Shown: piece by piece, positions 50,317 through 58,333 of the stretch | Layout of the letters: each line of letters opens with the position of its first letter | Position numbering within the stretch: the stretch's first letter is position 1 | NCBI RefSeq assembly: GCF_036178145.1 | Contig: NZ_CP108067.1 | Span: forward strand, 8,385,001-8,449,000 | DNA: 64,000 bases | Origin: Streptomyces sp. NBC_00273 | GTDB lineage: Bacteria; Actinomycetota; Actinomycetes; Streptomycetales; Streptomycetaceae | Direction: 5' to 3' | Notes under the pieces: model-generated | What the model saw: the letters and a program-made list of their open reading frames with translations, nothing else | Told to the model about the DNA's origin: nothing | Databases searched by the model: none | Made by a program: the position numbers and the translations under genes

Positions 50317-51612
50317 CTACTCGGGTGTCGCGCGGGTCGTGGCGGCCGGTTCGTCGACCCGGCCGCCACGGTGCAGTGGACGGGCCAACAGGGCGCCCAG
50401 GAATCCCGCCACCGCGCCCCACAGGAGCCCGAGACCGACATTGCGCCACAGCACGGGCTGCAGGTGGACCTGGCCGCCGAGGCCGTCCACCTCGCCGATG
50501 CCCAGCAGGGAGAGTCCGAACTGGGCCTGGATCCGGCCCAGCAGGCAGACCGTCAGGGTCGCCAGGGCCAGGGCCACGCCCAGGTGGAGGGCGTGCTGCC
50601 AGGGGCGGACGTGGGCGGGGGAGCGTACGGCCGCCAGTACGCCCGTGCCGAGCAGCAGGACGGCGGCCACCACCACCAGCCACCAGGCCCGGGAGTCCTG
50701 CTCCGCGAGCGCGGACACGTCGATCCGGGACGGGTCGGAGCCGCGCAGGACCTGGTCCAGCAGCTGCGGCATCGGCAGTCCGAAGGGTCCCTCGACATTG
50801 CCCTCCCAGGCGCCGCCGAAGCCCAGGGTGAGCGCGAGCCAGACGAGGTTCGGCAGCCCGAGCAGGATCACGGCCAGGGTCCGGTCGGCATGGCCCTGGG
50901 TGACGGCCACGACCGCGCCGACCCCGATGCCGAGGACGACGTAGGCGAGGAGCAGCAGCATCGTGGCGAAGGCGGCCGGGCGCAGTGCCGTGTGGAAGCG
51001 GACCAGCCGGGCCGGGAGCGGGGCGCGCCGCGAGACCAGCAGGGCGATCACCAACAGGCCGAGGATCCAAAGCAGTCCGTACAGGAGGGTGGCCGGCAGG
51101 TCGGCCTGGAAGCCCACCGTGGGCGCGGAGTCCAACAGTTCGGTGATGGTCCCGATGGGGGAGTCGCCGGTGGAGATGCCGAACGTCTCGCTGGCGAGGA
51201 AGGCGGCGCCGGTCAGGGCGAGCAGCCACAGTACGACCAACGGGACCGCACGGCCGATGAGTTCGCGGGGCCGGGCCACGGCCCGGTTGTGCAGGGGGCG
51301 CAGGAAGAGGTAGCCGGTCACGAGGGCGCCCGCCAGACTCACCGATAGGGGGACCGCCGAGAGGTTCACGTCCGCCCCCGCCAGCGAACCGGCACCGGCC
51401 GACACGTCCAGCGAACCGCCTGCTGCCATCACCACGACCGCGGCGACCACATGCGGGAACGCGCCGCCCGGAAGGTCGCCCGCGCCCGCGCACAACAGCC
51501 CGGCGGCGGCGACCGCGGTCATCACCACGAATCCCGCGACGACGGCGACGAGGGCGTCCCGCCATGCCCTTGCGGAGCCCCCCGACGATGACGATTCCGG
51601 CGTCCGACTCAC
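50317..51612 (-). CDS. Streptophobe-like polytopic membrane protein
   Basis: A 431-residue hydrophobic protein with about 9-10 membrane segments and no catalytic motif. It resembles the Streptomyces family named streptophobe: ALVAVVAGFVVMTAVAAAG, then SLDVSAGAGSLAGADVNLSA in an outer loop, and LVTGYLFLRPL. Start GTG 51612 next to AGGG; longer frame rejected. It is divergent from the DUF6777-like gene, and I have the impression that these families are often neighbours of FHA/kinase genes. Confidence 0.75.
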   Translation of the reverse strand: MSRTPESSSSGGSARAWRDALVAVVAGFVVMTAVAAAGLLCAGAGDLPGGAFPHVVAAVVVMAAGGSLDVSAGAGSLAGADVNLSAVPLSVSLAGALVTGYLFLRPLHNRAVARPRELIGRAVPLVVLWLLALTGAAFLASETFGISTGDSPIGTITELLDSAPTVGFQADLPATLLYGLLWILGLLVIALLVSRRAPLPARLVRFHTALRPAAFATMLLLLAYVVLGIGVGAVVAVTQGHADRTLAVILLGLPNLVWLALTLGFGGAWEGNVEGPFGLPMPQLLDQVLRGSDPSRIDVSALAEQDSRAWWLVVVAAVLLLGTGVLAAVRSPAHVRPWQHALHLGVALALATLTVCLLGRIQAQFGLSLLGIGEVDGLGGQVHLQPVLWRNVGLGLLWGAVAGFLGALLARPLHRGGRVDEPAATTRATPE

Positions 51613-51705
51613 CCTGCCACCGTGACATCCCCGGCTTGCGGGCACCACCCGGACGGCGCACACAATGGTCCCCGGGGAACTCACTCCTCCTGGGAAGAAG
51701 AGCCC

Positions 51706-53442
51706 GTGACCACACAACCCTCCGGCCGACCGCCGTCTTCAGGACGCCCCACCGGGCCGCCATCGGGCCCGCTCTCGGGCGGGCAGCAGGGGCCTCCGCC
51801 ACCGCCTCCGTCGGCGCCGCCGGGTGGCCCTGGTGGGCCGGCCGGGCCGGCCGGGCCGGCCGGGCCCGGAGGCCCGGGTCAGGGACCGGTCGGAGGGCCC
51901 TGGTGGCGCTCCGTGCCACGGCTCGTCACCGCGCTGGTCGCGGTGGCGGCGGTCGTGGCCCTGGCCGTGGTCCTCACCCGGCCCGGCGGGAAGGCCGACA
52001 ACGCCGGCGGCGAGGTGTTCCTCCAGCCGGTCGCCGCTTCCGGCCCCGACCCCTTCACGGAGTCCACGGTGGTGAAGGGCGCGCCGCCCCCGCCGGAGAG
52101 CCCGCCGCCGTCTCCCCAGGGCACGGTCAGTCCGAGCGCCAGCCCGACCGGGCCGGTGGGTACCAGGAGCGTCAGCGGTTCCGCGCCGGGCGTGTACGGC
52201 GGCACCAGGAACGTCGCCAGCTGCGACGTCGAGAAGCTGATCGGATCGCTGGGCGCGGACCCCGCCAAGAACGCGGCCTTCGCCCAGGCGCAGGGCATCC
52301 AGCCGGCCGCGGTTCCCGGTTACCTCCGCTCCCTCACCTCGGTGCAGCTGCGGATGGACACCCGGGTGACGAACCACAGCTACCGGGACGGCAAGCTCGT
52401 CCCCTACCAGGCCGTGCTCCAGGCCGGGACGGCCGTGCTGGTGGACGACCGGGGAGTGCCGCGGGTGCGCTGCGCGTGCGGCAACCCGCTCGGTCCGCCG
52501 GTGCCGCTCAAGGCCGCCCCGAAGCGCTTCGGGCAGACGTGGCCCTCGTACCAGCCGGCGAAGGTGGTGGCCATCGCACCGGCGCCGACCGTCATCAACA
52601 AGATCGTGATCTACGACCACCGCGACAACCAGTGGTACGAGCGCCCCAAGGGCGGCGACCACCAGGGCGGCAAGCCCAAGCCCGACCGGCCGATCCCGCC
52701 GCCGCCGGTCCCGACGCCGCCGCTCACGCCGCCTCCGTCAGCGACGACCCCGAACCCGTCCGTGACCTCGCCGAGGCCGACCCCGTCGGGGACGTCCCCG
52801 AACCCGAGCACGTCCGTGACGACGCCGACACCGTCGAAGTCGCCGTCGAAGTCCCCGTCCGAGTCGCCGTCGAAGTCGCCGTCGAAGTCGCCGTCGAAGT
52901 CCCCGTCCGAGTCGCCGTCGAAGTCGCCTTCGGAGTCGCCGAAGAAGACCCCTTCGGAGTCTCCGTCGGAGTCACCGAAGAACTCTCCGTCCGAATCACC
53001 GAAGAAGACTCCGGCCGAGTCACCGTCGGAGTCATCGTCGGAGACTCCGAAGAAGACCCCGGCCGAGTCACCTTCGACGGCGCCGTTGAAGCCGTCCGAG
53101 GAATCGAAGTCACCGTCGAAGCCGGCTTCGGAGACGCCCTCGAAGCCGACCTCCGAGCCGTCCGCGCAGTCACCGACGCCGAAGTCCGCGCCCGCGACTC
53201 CCGCATCCCCCACGGCTCTGGCGCCTCCCACGGCTCCGGCGACTTCGAGGTCTTCCGCGCCGCGCCCGCCGACGTCGGCCGCCCCCCAGCGCCCGACCGC
53301 TCCGCCGCCGCCCACCGCGCAGAAGCAGTCCGAGCCCCCGCCGCCGTCGGCTCAGCAGCCGTCCGCTCCGCAGCAGGAACCGCCCCGGACGGCCCCCCAG
53401 CAGCCCGAGCCCGAGCCTGAGGGCCCGGCCCAGGAAAGCTGA
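51706..53442 (+). CDS. DUF6777-like membrane-anchored protein with a Ser/Pro/Lys-rich tail
   Basis: A 578-residue protein. A cytosolic Pro/Gly-rich N-terminus (PPPPPPSAPPGGPGG...) is followed by one TM (LVTALVAVAAVVALAVVL, about 70-90) and an extracytoplasmic domain of about 200 residues (CDVEKLIGSLGADPAKNAAF, RVTNHSYRDGKLVPYQAVLQ, VRCACGNPLGPP) resembling DUF6777. The last 230 residues are repetitive KSPSESPSK/PSESPKKTP and then Pro/Gln/Ser-rich, probably spanning the wall. Start GTG 51706. Function unknown. Confidence 0.8.
   Translation: MTTQPSGRPPSSGRPTGPPSGPLSGGQQGPPPPPPSAPPGGPGGPAGPAGPAGPGGPGQGPVGGPWWRSVPRLVTALVAVAAVVALAVVLTRPGGKADNAGGEVFLQPVAASGPDPFTESTVVKGAPPPPESPPPSPQGTVSPSASPTGPVGTRSVSGSAPGVYGGTRNVASCDVEKLIGSLGADPAKNAAFAQAQGIQPAAVPGYLRSLTSVQLRMDTRVTNHSYRDGKLVPYQAVLQAGTAVLVDDRGVPRVRCACGNPLGPPVPLKAAPKRFGQTWPSYQPAKVVAIAPAPTVINKIVIYDHRDNQWYERPKGGDHQGGKPKPDRPIPPPPVPTPPLTPPPSATTPNPSVTSPRPTPSGTSPNPSTSVTTPTPSKSPSKSPSESPSKSPSKSPSKSPSESPSKSPSESPKKTPSESPSESPKNSPSESPKKTPAESPSESSSETPKKTPAESPSTAPLKPSEESKSPSKPASETPSKPTSEPSAQSPTPKSAPATPASPTALAPPTAPATSRSSAPRPPTSAAPQRPTAPPPPTAQKQSEPPPPSAQQPSAPQQEPPRTAPQQPEPEPEGPAQES
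52833..53060 (+). repeat. In-frame repeats encoding SPSK/SPSE units
   Basis: Imperfect 12-bp-type units (TCGCCGTCGAAG, TCCCCGTCCGAG and variants) repeat about 18-20 times and encode alternating SPSK and SPSE tetrapeptides. Unit drift increases toward the 3' end (SPKK, TPSE, TPAE), consistent with slippage expansion followed by divergence. Confidence 0.85.
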
Positions 53443-53454
53443 CCGCTCCCGTAC

Positions 53455-53497
53455 GTGACCGCGCCCCCTCCCCGAGCGGGGAGGGAGGCGCGGTCAC
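53455..53497. terminator. Strong bidirectional terminator
   Basis: A stem of 11 bp (GTGACCGCGCC, 53455-53465, with GGCGCGGTCAC, 53487-53497) continues into 8 bp (CCCTCCCC, 53466-53473, with GGGGAGGG, 53478-53485), with one bulged A and a GAGC tetraloop. It sits 12 bp past the DUF6777-like stop and 26 bp from the converging small gene's stop. Confidence 0.85.
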
Positions 53498-53523
53498 GGG
53501 GCACCGCCGCAGCGGACCGGTGA

Positions 53524-53772
53524 TCAGGCGCGGTCGCGGCGGGTGAGCGTGTCGCCCGCGACGCCCACCGCGAGGCCGAGGGCGATCATGACGATGTAGC
53601 TGTAGACCTCGTAGCCGTCGGGGGCGAGGAAACGGAGGAAGCCCATGAAGCGGATCCAGCCGAACCACTCGTACAGCAGGCCGCTCGCGCCACCGACAGT
53701 GAGGATGAAGCACAGCGCACCCGTGACGGTGGCCAGTGGGGACTTCGGGGACTTCGGCGAGGTGGAGGTCAT
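53524..53772 (-). CDS. Small two-TM membrane protein
   Basis: An 82-residue protein with a short Ser/Lys/Pro N-terminus (SPKSPKSP), two membrane segments (ATVTGALCFILTVGGASGLL and YSYIVMIALGLAVGVAG) and between them a short aromatic loop (YEWFGWIRFMGFLRFL). I do not recognise the family. It is divergent from the sensor kinase gene with 125 bp between. Confidence 0.75.
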   Translation of the reverse strand: MTSTSPKSPKSPLATVTGALCFILTVGGASGLLYEWFGWIRFMGFLRFLAPDGYEVYSYIVMIALGLAVGVAGDTLTRRDRA

Positions 53773-53831
53773 GCTCCGACGTTAGGAGCCGCGCGCCGGG
53801 CCGGACATCGGCCTTAGGGCTCCCGCGCTCG

Positions 53832-53841
53832 TACTTAAGTA
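53832..53841. promoter_or_regulatory. Palindrome TACTTAAGTA upstream of the two-component genes
   Basis: A perfect 10-bp AT-rich palindrome in the divergent region, about 60 bp before the sensor kinase ATG and upstream of a TAGGTT hexamer (53884-53889) that ends 8 nt before it. Candidate autoregulatory site for the NarL-type regulator encoded downstream. Confidence 0.4.
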
Positions 53842-53897
53842 TGCGTTGCGGGGCGCGGACGCCCGCTCCCGCGCCCGGACGCGTAGGTTTCCGGGAC

Positions 53898-55073
53898 ATG
53901 CGCCGTATCCACCGCACTCGTCGGGACTGGGCCGCCGACCTGGCCCTGTTCCTCTTCGCCGCCTGTTTCGCCGCTGTCAGCTCGCAGTCCATCCCGGTCG
54001 CGGAGGGCCTCGGCCCGGGCTGGCGGGCCGCCGACCAGGTGGCCGGCGGGCTCGGGTGCGCAGCGGTCCTGCTGCGGCGGCGCGCGCCGGTCCAGTTGGC
54101 CGTGGTGCTGCTCCTGGCCGGCAGCGTGGCGCACTACCTGACCGGGCCGGCGATGGTGGCGGTGTTCACGGTGGCGGCGACCCGGTCGTGGAAGGCCACG
54201 GCATGGGTGGCGGCGCTGGTCTTCGGACCGCTGCCCCTCTTCCTGTGGCAACTGCCGGACATGTCCGAGGAGCGGGCCGGTTCGGCCGTGACGTACTTCG
54301 CCCTGATCGCCGGAGCCATCGGGTGGGGGTTGTTCCGGCGGTCCCGGCAGCAGCTCATCGCCTCGCTGCGCGAGCGCGCCGAACTGGCCGAGGCGGACGC
54401 GGAGTCGCGGGCCGAGCGGGCCCGGATGGAGGCCAGGGAGGAGATCGCCCGCGAGATGCACGACGTACTCGGCCACCGGCTGTCGCTGCTCAGCGTGCAC
54501 GCGGGCGCCCTGGAGTTCAATCCCGGCGCCCCGCGGGCGGAGATCGAGCGGGCAGCCGGGGTGATGCGCGAGAGCGCCCACCTGGCGCTGCACGACCTGC
54601 GCGAGGTGATCGGCGTACTCAGGGCGGGGCCGGGTACGGGGCCCGCGGAGGGCGGCGAGCGCCCGCAGCCGGAACTGGCGGACCTCCCCCGGCTGGTGGC
54701 GGAGGCGAGGGCGGCGGGCGGACGGATCGAGCTGGCCGGGCCGCCCGAGGGGGCCGCGCCGCCGCCCCTGGTGGGGCGTACGGCGTACCGGATCGTGCAG
54801 GAGGCGCTGACCAACGTGCGCAAGCACGCGCCTGGCGCGGCAGCCGACGTGCGGGTCACCGGGAGCCCGGGCGACGGGCTGATGGTGGAGGTCAGCAACG
54901 CTCCGCCGCCCGGACCGGATCCGGCCCGGGGCACGGTTCCCGGGCCGGTCGAAGGCGGCGGGCAGGGATTGATCGGGCTGGCCGAACGCGCCCGGCTGGC
55001 CGGTGGGGAACTGACGGCGGTCCCCGCCGGCGGCGGGTTCCGGGTGCGGGCCTGGCTACCCTGGCAGGGCTGA
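53898..55073 (+). CDS. NarL-type sensor histidine kinase
   Basis: A 391-residue kinase. Four to five membrane segments (to about residue 150) precede a HisKA_3 dimerisation domain with the phospho-acceptor in ARMEAREEIAREMHDVLGHR (His ~187). The HATPase domain has VGRTAYRIVQEALTNVRKHA (N box) and GGGQGLIGLAERARLAGGEL (G box). It pairs with the LuxR-type response regulator downstream. Input unknown; no large extracellular sensor domain, suggesting an intramembrane sensor. Confidence 0.93.
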   Translation: MRRIHRTRRDWAADLALFLFAACFAAVSSQSIPVAEGLGPGWRAADQVAGGLGCAAVLLRRRAPVQLAVVLLLAGSVAHYLTGPAMVAVFTVAATRSWKATAWVAALVFGPLPLFLWQLPDMSEERAGSAVTYFALIAGAIGWGLFRRSRQQLIASLRERAELAEADAESRAERARMEAREEIAREMHDVLGHRLSLLSVHAGALEFNPGAPRAEIERAAGVMRESAHLALHDLREVIGVLRAGPGTGPAEGGERPQPELADLPRLVAEARAAGGRIELAGPPEGAAPPPLVGRTAYRIVQEALTNVRKHAPGAAADVRVTGSPGDGLMVEVSNAPPPGPDPARGTVPGPVEGGGQGLIGLAERARLAGGELTAVPAGGGFRVRAWLPWQG

Positions 55074-55102
55074 CCGAGGGACAAGCACGAGACCACGGAA
55101 CA

Positions 55103-55154
55103 CAAGACCTCAAGACAGCAAGACAGCAAGACACAAGACAGCAAGACACAAGAC
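55103..55154 (+). repeat. Seven CAAGAC repeats between kinase and regulator genes
   Basis: CAAGAC begins at 55103, 55111, 55119, 55127, 55134, 55142 and 55149 (spacings 8, 8, 8, 7, 8, 7). The tract is A/C-rich in a genome where such low GC is rare, so the mRNA spacer should be unstructured between the two coupled genes. Confidence 0.85.
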
Positions 55155-55172
55155 AGGAAAGACGGGGCGCCG

Positions 55173-55841
55173 GTGATCCGCGTACTGCTGGTCGATGACG
55201 ACGCGATCGTCCGCGCGGGGTTGCGCCTGATGCTGGGCGGCGCCCCGGACATCGAGCTGGTCGCGGAGGCCGCGGACGGGGCGGAGGTGCCCGATCTGGT
55301 CGCCGCGCACGGACCGCACCTGGTGCTGATGGACATCCGGATGCCCGGCGTCGACGGGCTGGCCGCCACCGAGCGGCTCCGGGCGCAACCGGGAGCGCCG
55401 GAGGTGCTGGTCCTGACCACCTTCCACACCGACGCGCACGTCCTGCGCGCACTGCGGGCCGGAGCGGCCGGGTTCCTCCTCAAGGACACCCCGCCGCAGG
55501 AGATCGTGACGGCCATCCGGACGGTGGCCGCCGGGGACCCGGTGCTCTCCCCGGCCGTCACCCGCCGGCTCATCGACCAGGTGGCGGGCGACTTCGGCGA
55601 GGACACCCGGGCGACCGCCGCCCGCGCCCGGCTGGAGCTGCTGGCCGGGCGCGAGCGGGAGGTGGCCCTGGCGGTCGGGCGGGGCCTGTCCAACGCGGAG
55701 ATCGGACGGGAGCTCCACCTGGCGCTGCCCACGGTGAAGACCCACGTGTCCCGGATCCTGACCCGGCTGGACCTCAACAACCGCGTTCAGATCGCCCTGT
55801 TGGTCCATGACGCGAACCTTTCGGGCGGCGGACGGCGCTGA
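55173..55841 (+). CDS. LuxR/NarL-family response regulator
   Basis: A 222-residue response regulator. The receiver has the acidic pocket VLLVDDDAIVRAG, phospho-Asp in LVLMDIRMPGVDGL and Lys in FLLKDTPP; the C-terminal HTH is GREREVALAVGRGLSNAEIG, with HLALPTVKTHVSRILTRL. Start GTG 55173 near GGGGCG. It is the partner of the adjacent sensor kinase; about 100 bp of repeat-rich spacer separate the two genes. Confidence 0.93.
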   Translation: MIRVLLVDDDAIVRAGLRLMLGGAPDIELVAEAADGAEVPDLVAAHGPHLVLMDIRMPGVDGLAATERLRAQPGAPEVLVLTTFHTDAHVLRALRAGAAGFLLKDTPPQEIVTAIRTVAAGDPVLSPAVTRRLIDQVAGDFGEDTRATAARARLELLAGREREVALAVGRGLSNAEIGRELHLALPTVKTHVSRILTRLDLNNRVQIALLVHDANLSGGGRR

Positions 55842-55991
55842 ACCCCGCGGCCGTAGGCTCCTTTGGTGCCGCGGCCGTTCCCCCGCCGACCGCACCGCCG
55901 GTGGCGCTCCCGCCGGCGTGTCGGGCCGGGCACGGAGGGTGTCCGGGATTCCCGCAGGGACACCGGCGGGCGGGAGTGAGACCCTGGCTGC

Positions 55992-58061
55992 ATGGCCCGT
56001 AGGTCAGAGAACTCCGACGTCGGCTGGCCCGCGCGGCCGGACACGAGCCTGGCGCTCAATCGCATGGGCACCTTCGACTGGGACCTCGACAACGGTCGGA
56101 TGCATCTCGATCCCACCGCCCTCGAGGTCATGGACCTGCGCCCGGACGAATACGACGGGACCCCCGGCGGGCTCCGGATCCGCCTCGCCCCCGGTGAGGA
56201 GGCCCGGCTCGACACCCGGGTCGCGCAGGCGATCAAGGACGGCCGAAGCCACTACGGGGCCTACGTCCGCAGCCGACGGCGCGACGGTTCGTCGGCCTGG
56301 ACCCACATCCAGGGGCACATCCTGCGGGACCCGTCCGGTCGCGCGTACCGCGTCATCGGGATCCTCCGCGACGCAGCCCACGACCCCGGCGAGCCCGGTG
56401 CCGAGGGTGAGGAGATCGAGGGGCGGCGCCGGATGACCGGCGTCGTGGAGCGGACCACCGCCATCCTCGCCCACGCCCGCACCGTCAACGACGTGACCGA
56501 CATCCTCAAGGACCCACAGGCCCTCGGCCACCTCGGAGCCGTCAGCGTGATGCTGGGCGTCGTCGACGGCGGCCGCATCCACCTGGTCGCGGAGGGGCAG
56601 CTCGGCACGTACGTGCCCGAGATCGAGTACACACGGATCGACGCGCAGCTCCCGATGAGCGAGGCCGTGCGCACCATGCAGTCGGTCTTCCTCGTCTCCC
56701 GGGAGGAGTTCCAGCAGAGCTACCCGGATCTGTGGCCGTACATCGAGCCGCTGTCCGTCCGTAGCGGCGTCTACCTCCCGCTGATCGCCCAGGGGCGGCC
56801 CATCGGGGCGCTCGGGCTGCTCTACACGCGGGACGGCGATTTCACCACCGAGGAGCGGAACCTGCTGATGGCCCTCGGCAGCGGCGTCGCGCAGAGCCTC
56901 CAACGGGCCATCCTCTTCGAACAGGAGCACGACCTGGCCGAGGGGCTCCAGCGGGCCATGCTGCCCCGCCGGATCCCGGACGTGCCGGGCGCGCGGATCG
57001 CCGTACGGTACCGGTCCGCGCGGATGGGCCGGGACATCGGCGGCGACTGGTACGACGTGGTCCCGCTCGGCGAGGGCCGGGTTGGGGTGATGATCGGCGA
57101 CGTCGAGGGGCACGACACGGACGCGGCCGCCGTCATGGGGCAGCTGCGCATCGTGATGCGCGCCTACATCGTCGAGGGGCACACGCCGGGCGCGGCGATG
57201 GCCCGGGCCTCGGCCTTCCTGCGCGAGTTGGAGACGGAACGGTTCGCCACCTGCACCTACGCCGAGGTGGACCTGACCACCGGGATGGCCCGGATGGTCC
57301 GTGCCGGGCACCTCGACCCCGTCGTGCGGCGCGGCGACGGCAGCGTCCACCGGGTCCAGGTGGCCGGCGGGCTGCCGCTCGGCCTGCCGCCCCGCGAACA
57401 GCCGGGCACCGGCTCGGGCTACCCCGTCACCAGCCTCGAACTGCACCCCGGGGACACCCTGCTGCTGTGCACCGACGGCCTCATCGAACGCCCCGGCGCC
57501 GAGCAGGACGCCGGCATGCGGGAGCTCATGGCGGCGGTCCACAGCGGCCCGATCGACGTGGAGGAACTCGCCGACGTGCTGTGCGACCTGGTCGGCGACG
57601 CGGGCGGCGGGGACGACATGGCCATGCTCGTACTGCGCCGCCGCGGCACCCCCACCGCGCGCGGCGGGGGTCCGCTGCAGCAGCGCCTGGAACCGGGTGA
57701 CACGAAGGCCCCGGCGCTGGCCCGGCACCTGATCCGGGCGGCGGTGGCCGCCTGGGGAGCGCGGCACCGGGCCGACGAGATCGAACTGGCCGCGGACGAG
57801 CTGATGACCAATGCCCTGGTCCACACGGACGGCGGCGGCCACGTCAGCATGCGGCTCACGGCGCAGGGCCGGATCCGGATCGAGGTCGAGGACGGCAGCA
57901 GCGCCTTGCCGAGGCGGCGCGAGGCGGGTGACTGGGCGGTCTCCGGGCGCGGGCTGATGCTGGTGGACCGGCTCGCCGACGAGTGGGGCGTGGAGCCCCG
58001 GGGCGGTGGGAAGTGCGTCTGGTGCGAGTTCGCCCTGGCGGCCCCGGAGGACGCCGGCTAG
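55992..58061 (+). CDS. PAS-GAF-PP2C-HATPase (SpoIIE/RsbU-type) phosphatase
   Basis: A 689-residue signalling protein. Order: PAS (about 20-125: MGTFDWDLDNGRMHLDPTAL, AWTHIQGHILRD), GAF (about 150-310), SpoIIE-type PP2C phosphatase (about 320-540: GRDIGGDWYDVVPL, MIGDVEGHD, LLLCTDGLIERPG, DDMAMLVLRR) and a C-terminal GHKL ATPase (ELAADELMTNALVHTDGG, SGRGLMLVDRLADEWG). It thus combines phosphatase and anti-sigma-kinase halves of partner-switching in one chain. Cytosolic. Start ATG 55992. Confidence 0.93.
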   Translation: MARRSENSDVGWPARPDTSLALNRMGTFDWDLDNGRMHLDPTALEVMDLRPDEYDGTPGGLRIRLAPGEEARLDTRVAQAIKDGRSHYGAYVRSRRRDGSSAWTHIQGHILRDPSGRAYRVIGILRDAAHDPGEPGAEGEEIEGRRRMTGVVERTTAILAHARTVNDVTDILKDPQALGHLGAVSVMLGVVDGGRIHLVAEGQLGTYVPEIEYTRIDAQLPMSEAVRTMQSVFLVSREEFQQSYPDLWPYIEPLSVRSGVYLPLIAQGRPIGALGLLYTRDGDFTTEERNLLMALGSGVAQSLQRAILFEQEHDLAEGLQRAMLPRRIPDVPGARIAVRYRSARMGRDIGGDWYDVVPLGEGRVGVMIGDVEGHDTDAAAVMGQLRIVMRAYIVEGHTPGAAMARASAFLRELETERFATCTYAEVDLTTGMARMVRAGHLDPVVRRGDGSVHRVQVAGGLPLGLPPREQPGTGSGYPVTSLELHPGDTLLLCTDGLIERPGAEQDAGMRELMAAVHSGPIDVEELADVLCDLVGDAGGGDDMAMLVLRRRGTPTARGGGPLQQRLEPGDTKAPALARHLIRAAVAAWGARHRADEIELAADELMTNALVHTDGGGHVSMRLTAQGRIRIEVEDGSSALPRRREAGDWAVSGRGLMLVDRLADEWGVEPRGGGKCVWCEFALAAPEDAG

Positions 58062-58252
58062 GTGGTGTCCGGGAATCCACGGCGGATCAGCCCGCGGCGT
58101 CAGGTGCGGTGCAACGCCCCCGGCTACTGCGGGGAGGGGCCCCGGCGGAGGGGGCGCCCCCGTACCGGGCGCGTTCGGGTGCTCCGACGACGTGGCGAGG
58201 TGCCGTAGCCGGCGCCGTTCGCCCGCCGGGGACTGCGGGAGCGCCCGGAGGA

Positions 58253-58294
58253 CCGTGGGCCGTGGGCCGTGGGCCGTGGGCCGTGGGCCGTGGG
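58253..58294. repeat. Six 7-bp tandem repeats (CCGTGGG)
   Basis: CCGTGGG occurs six times head to tail; the last copy forms the left arm of the terminator hairpin. Tract in the 272-bp gap between convergent genes; the rest of that gap (58062-58252) shows nothing I can identify. Confidence 0.9.
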
Positions 58295-58320
58295 CCGGGC
58301 GCCCGGAGCCCGGCCCACGG
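58288..58320. terminator. Terminator hairpin between phosphatase and modBC genes
   Basis: CCGTGGGCCGGGC (58288-58300) and GCCCGGCCCACGG (58308-58320) form a perfect 13-bp stem with a 7-nt loop, 14 bp from the converging modBC stop codon. The repeat expansion at 58253-58294 is built on its left arm. Confidence 0.8.
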
Positions 58321-58333
58321 CCGCCCCGTGCTG

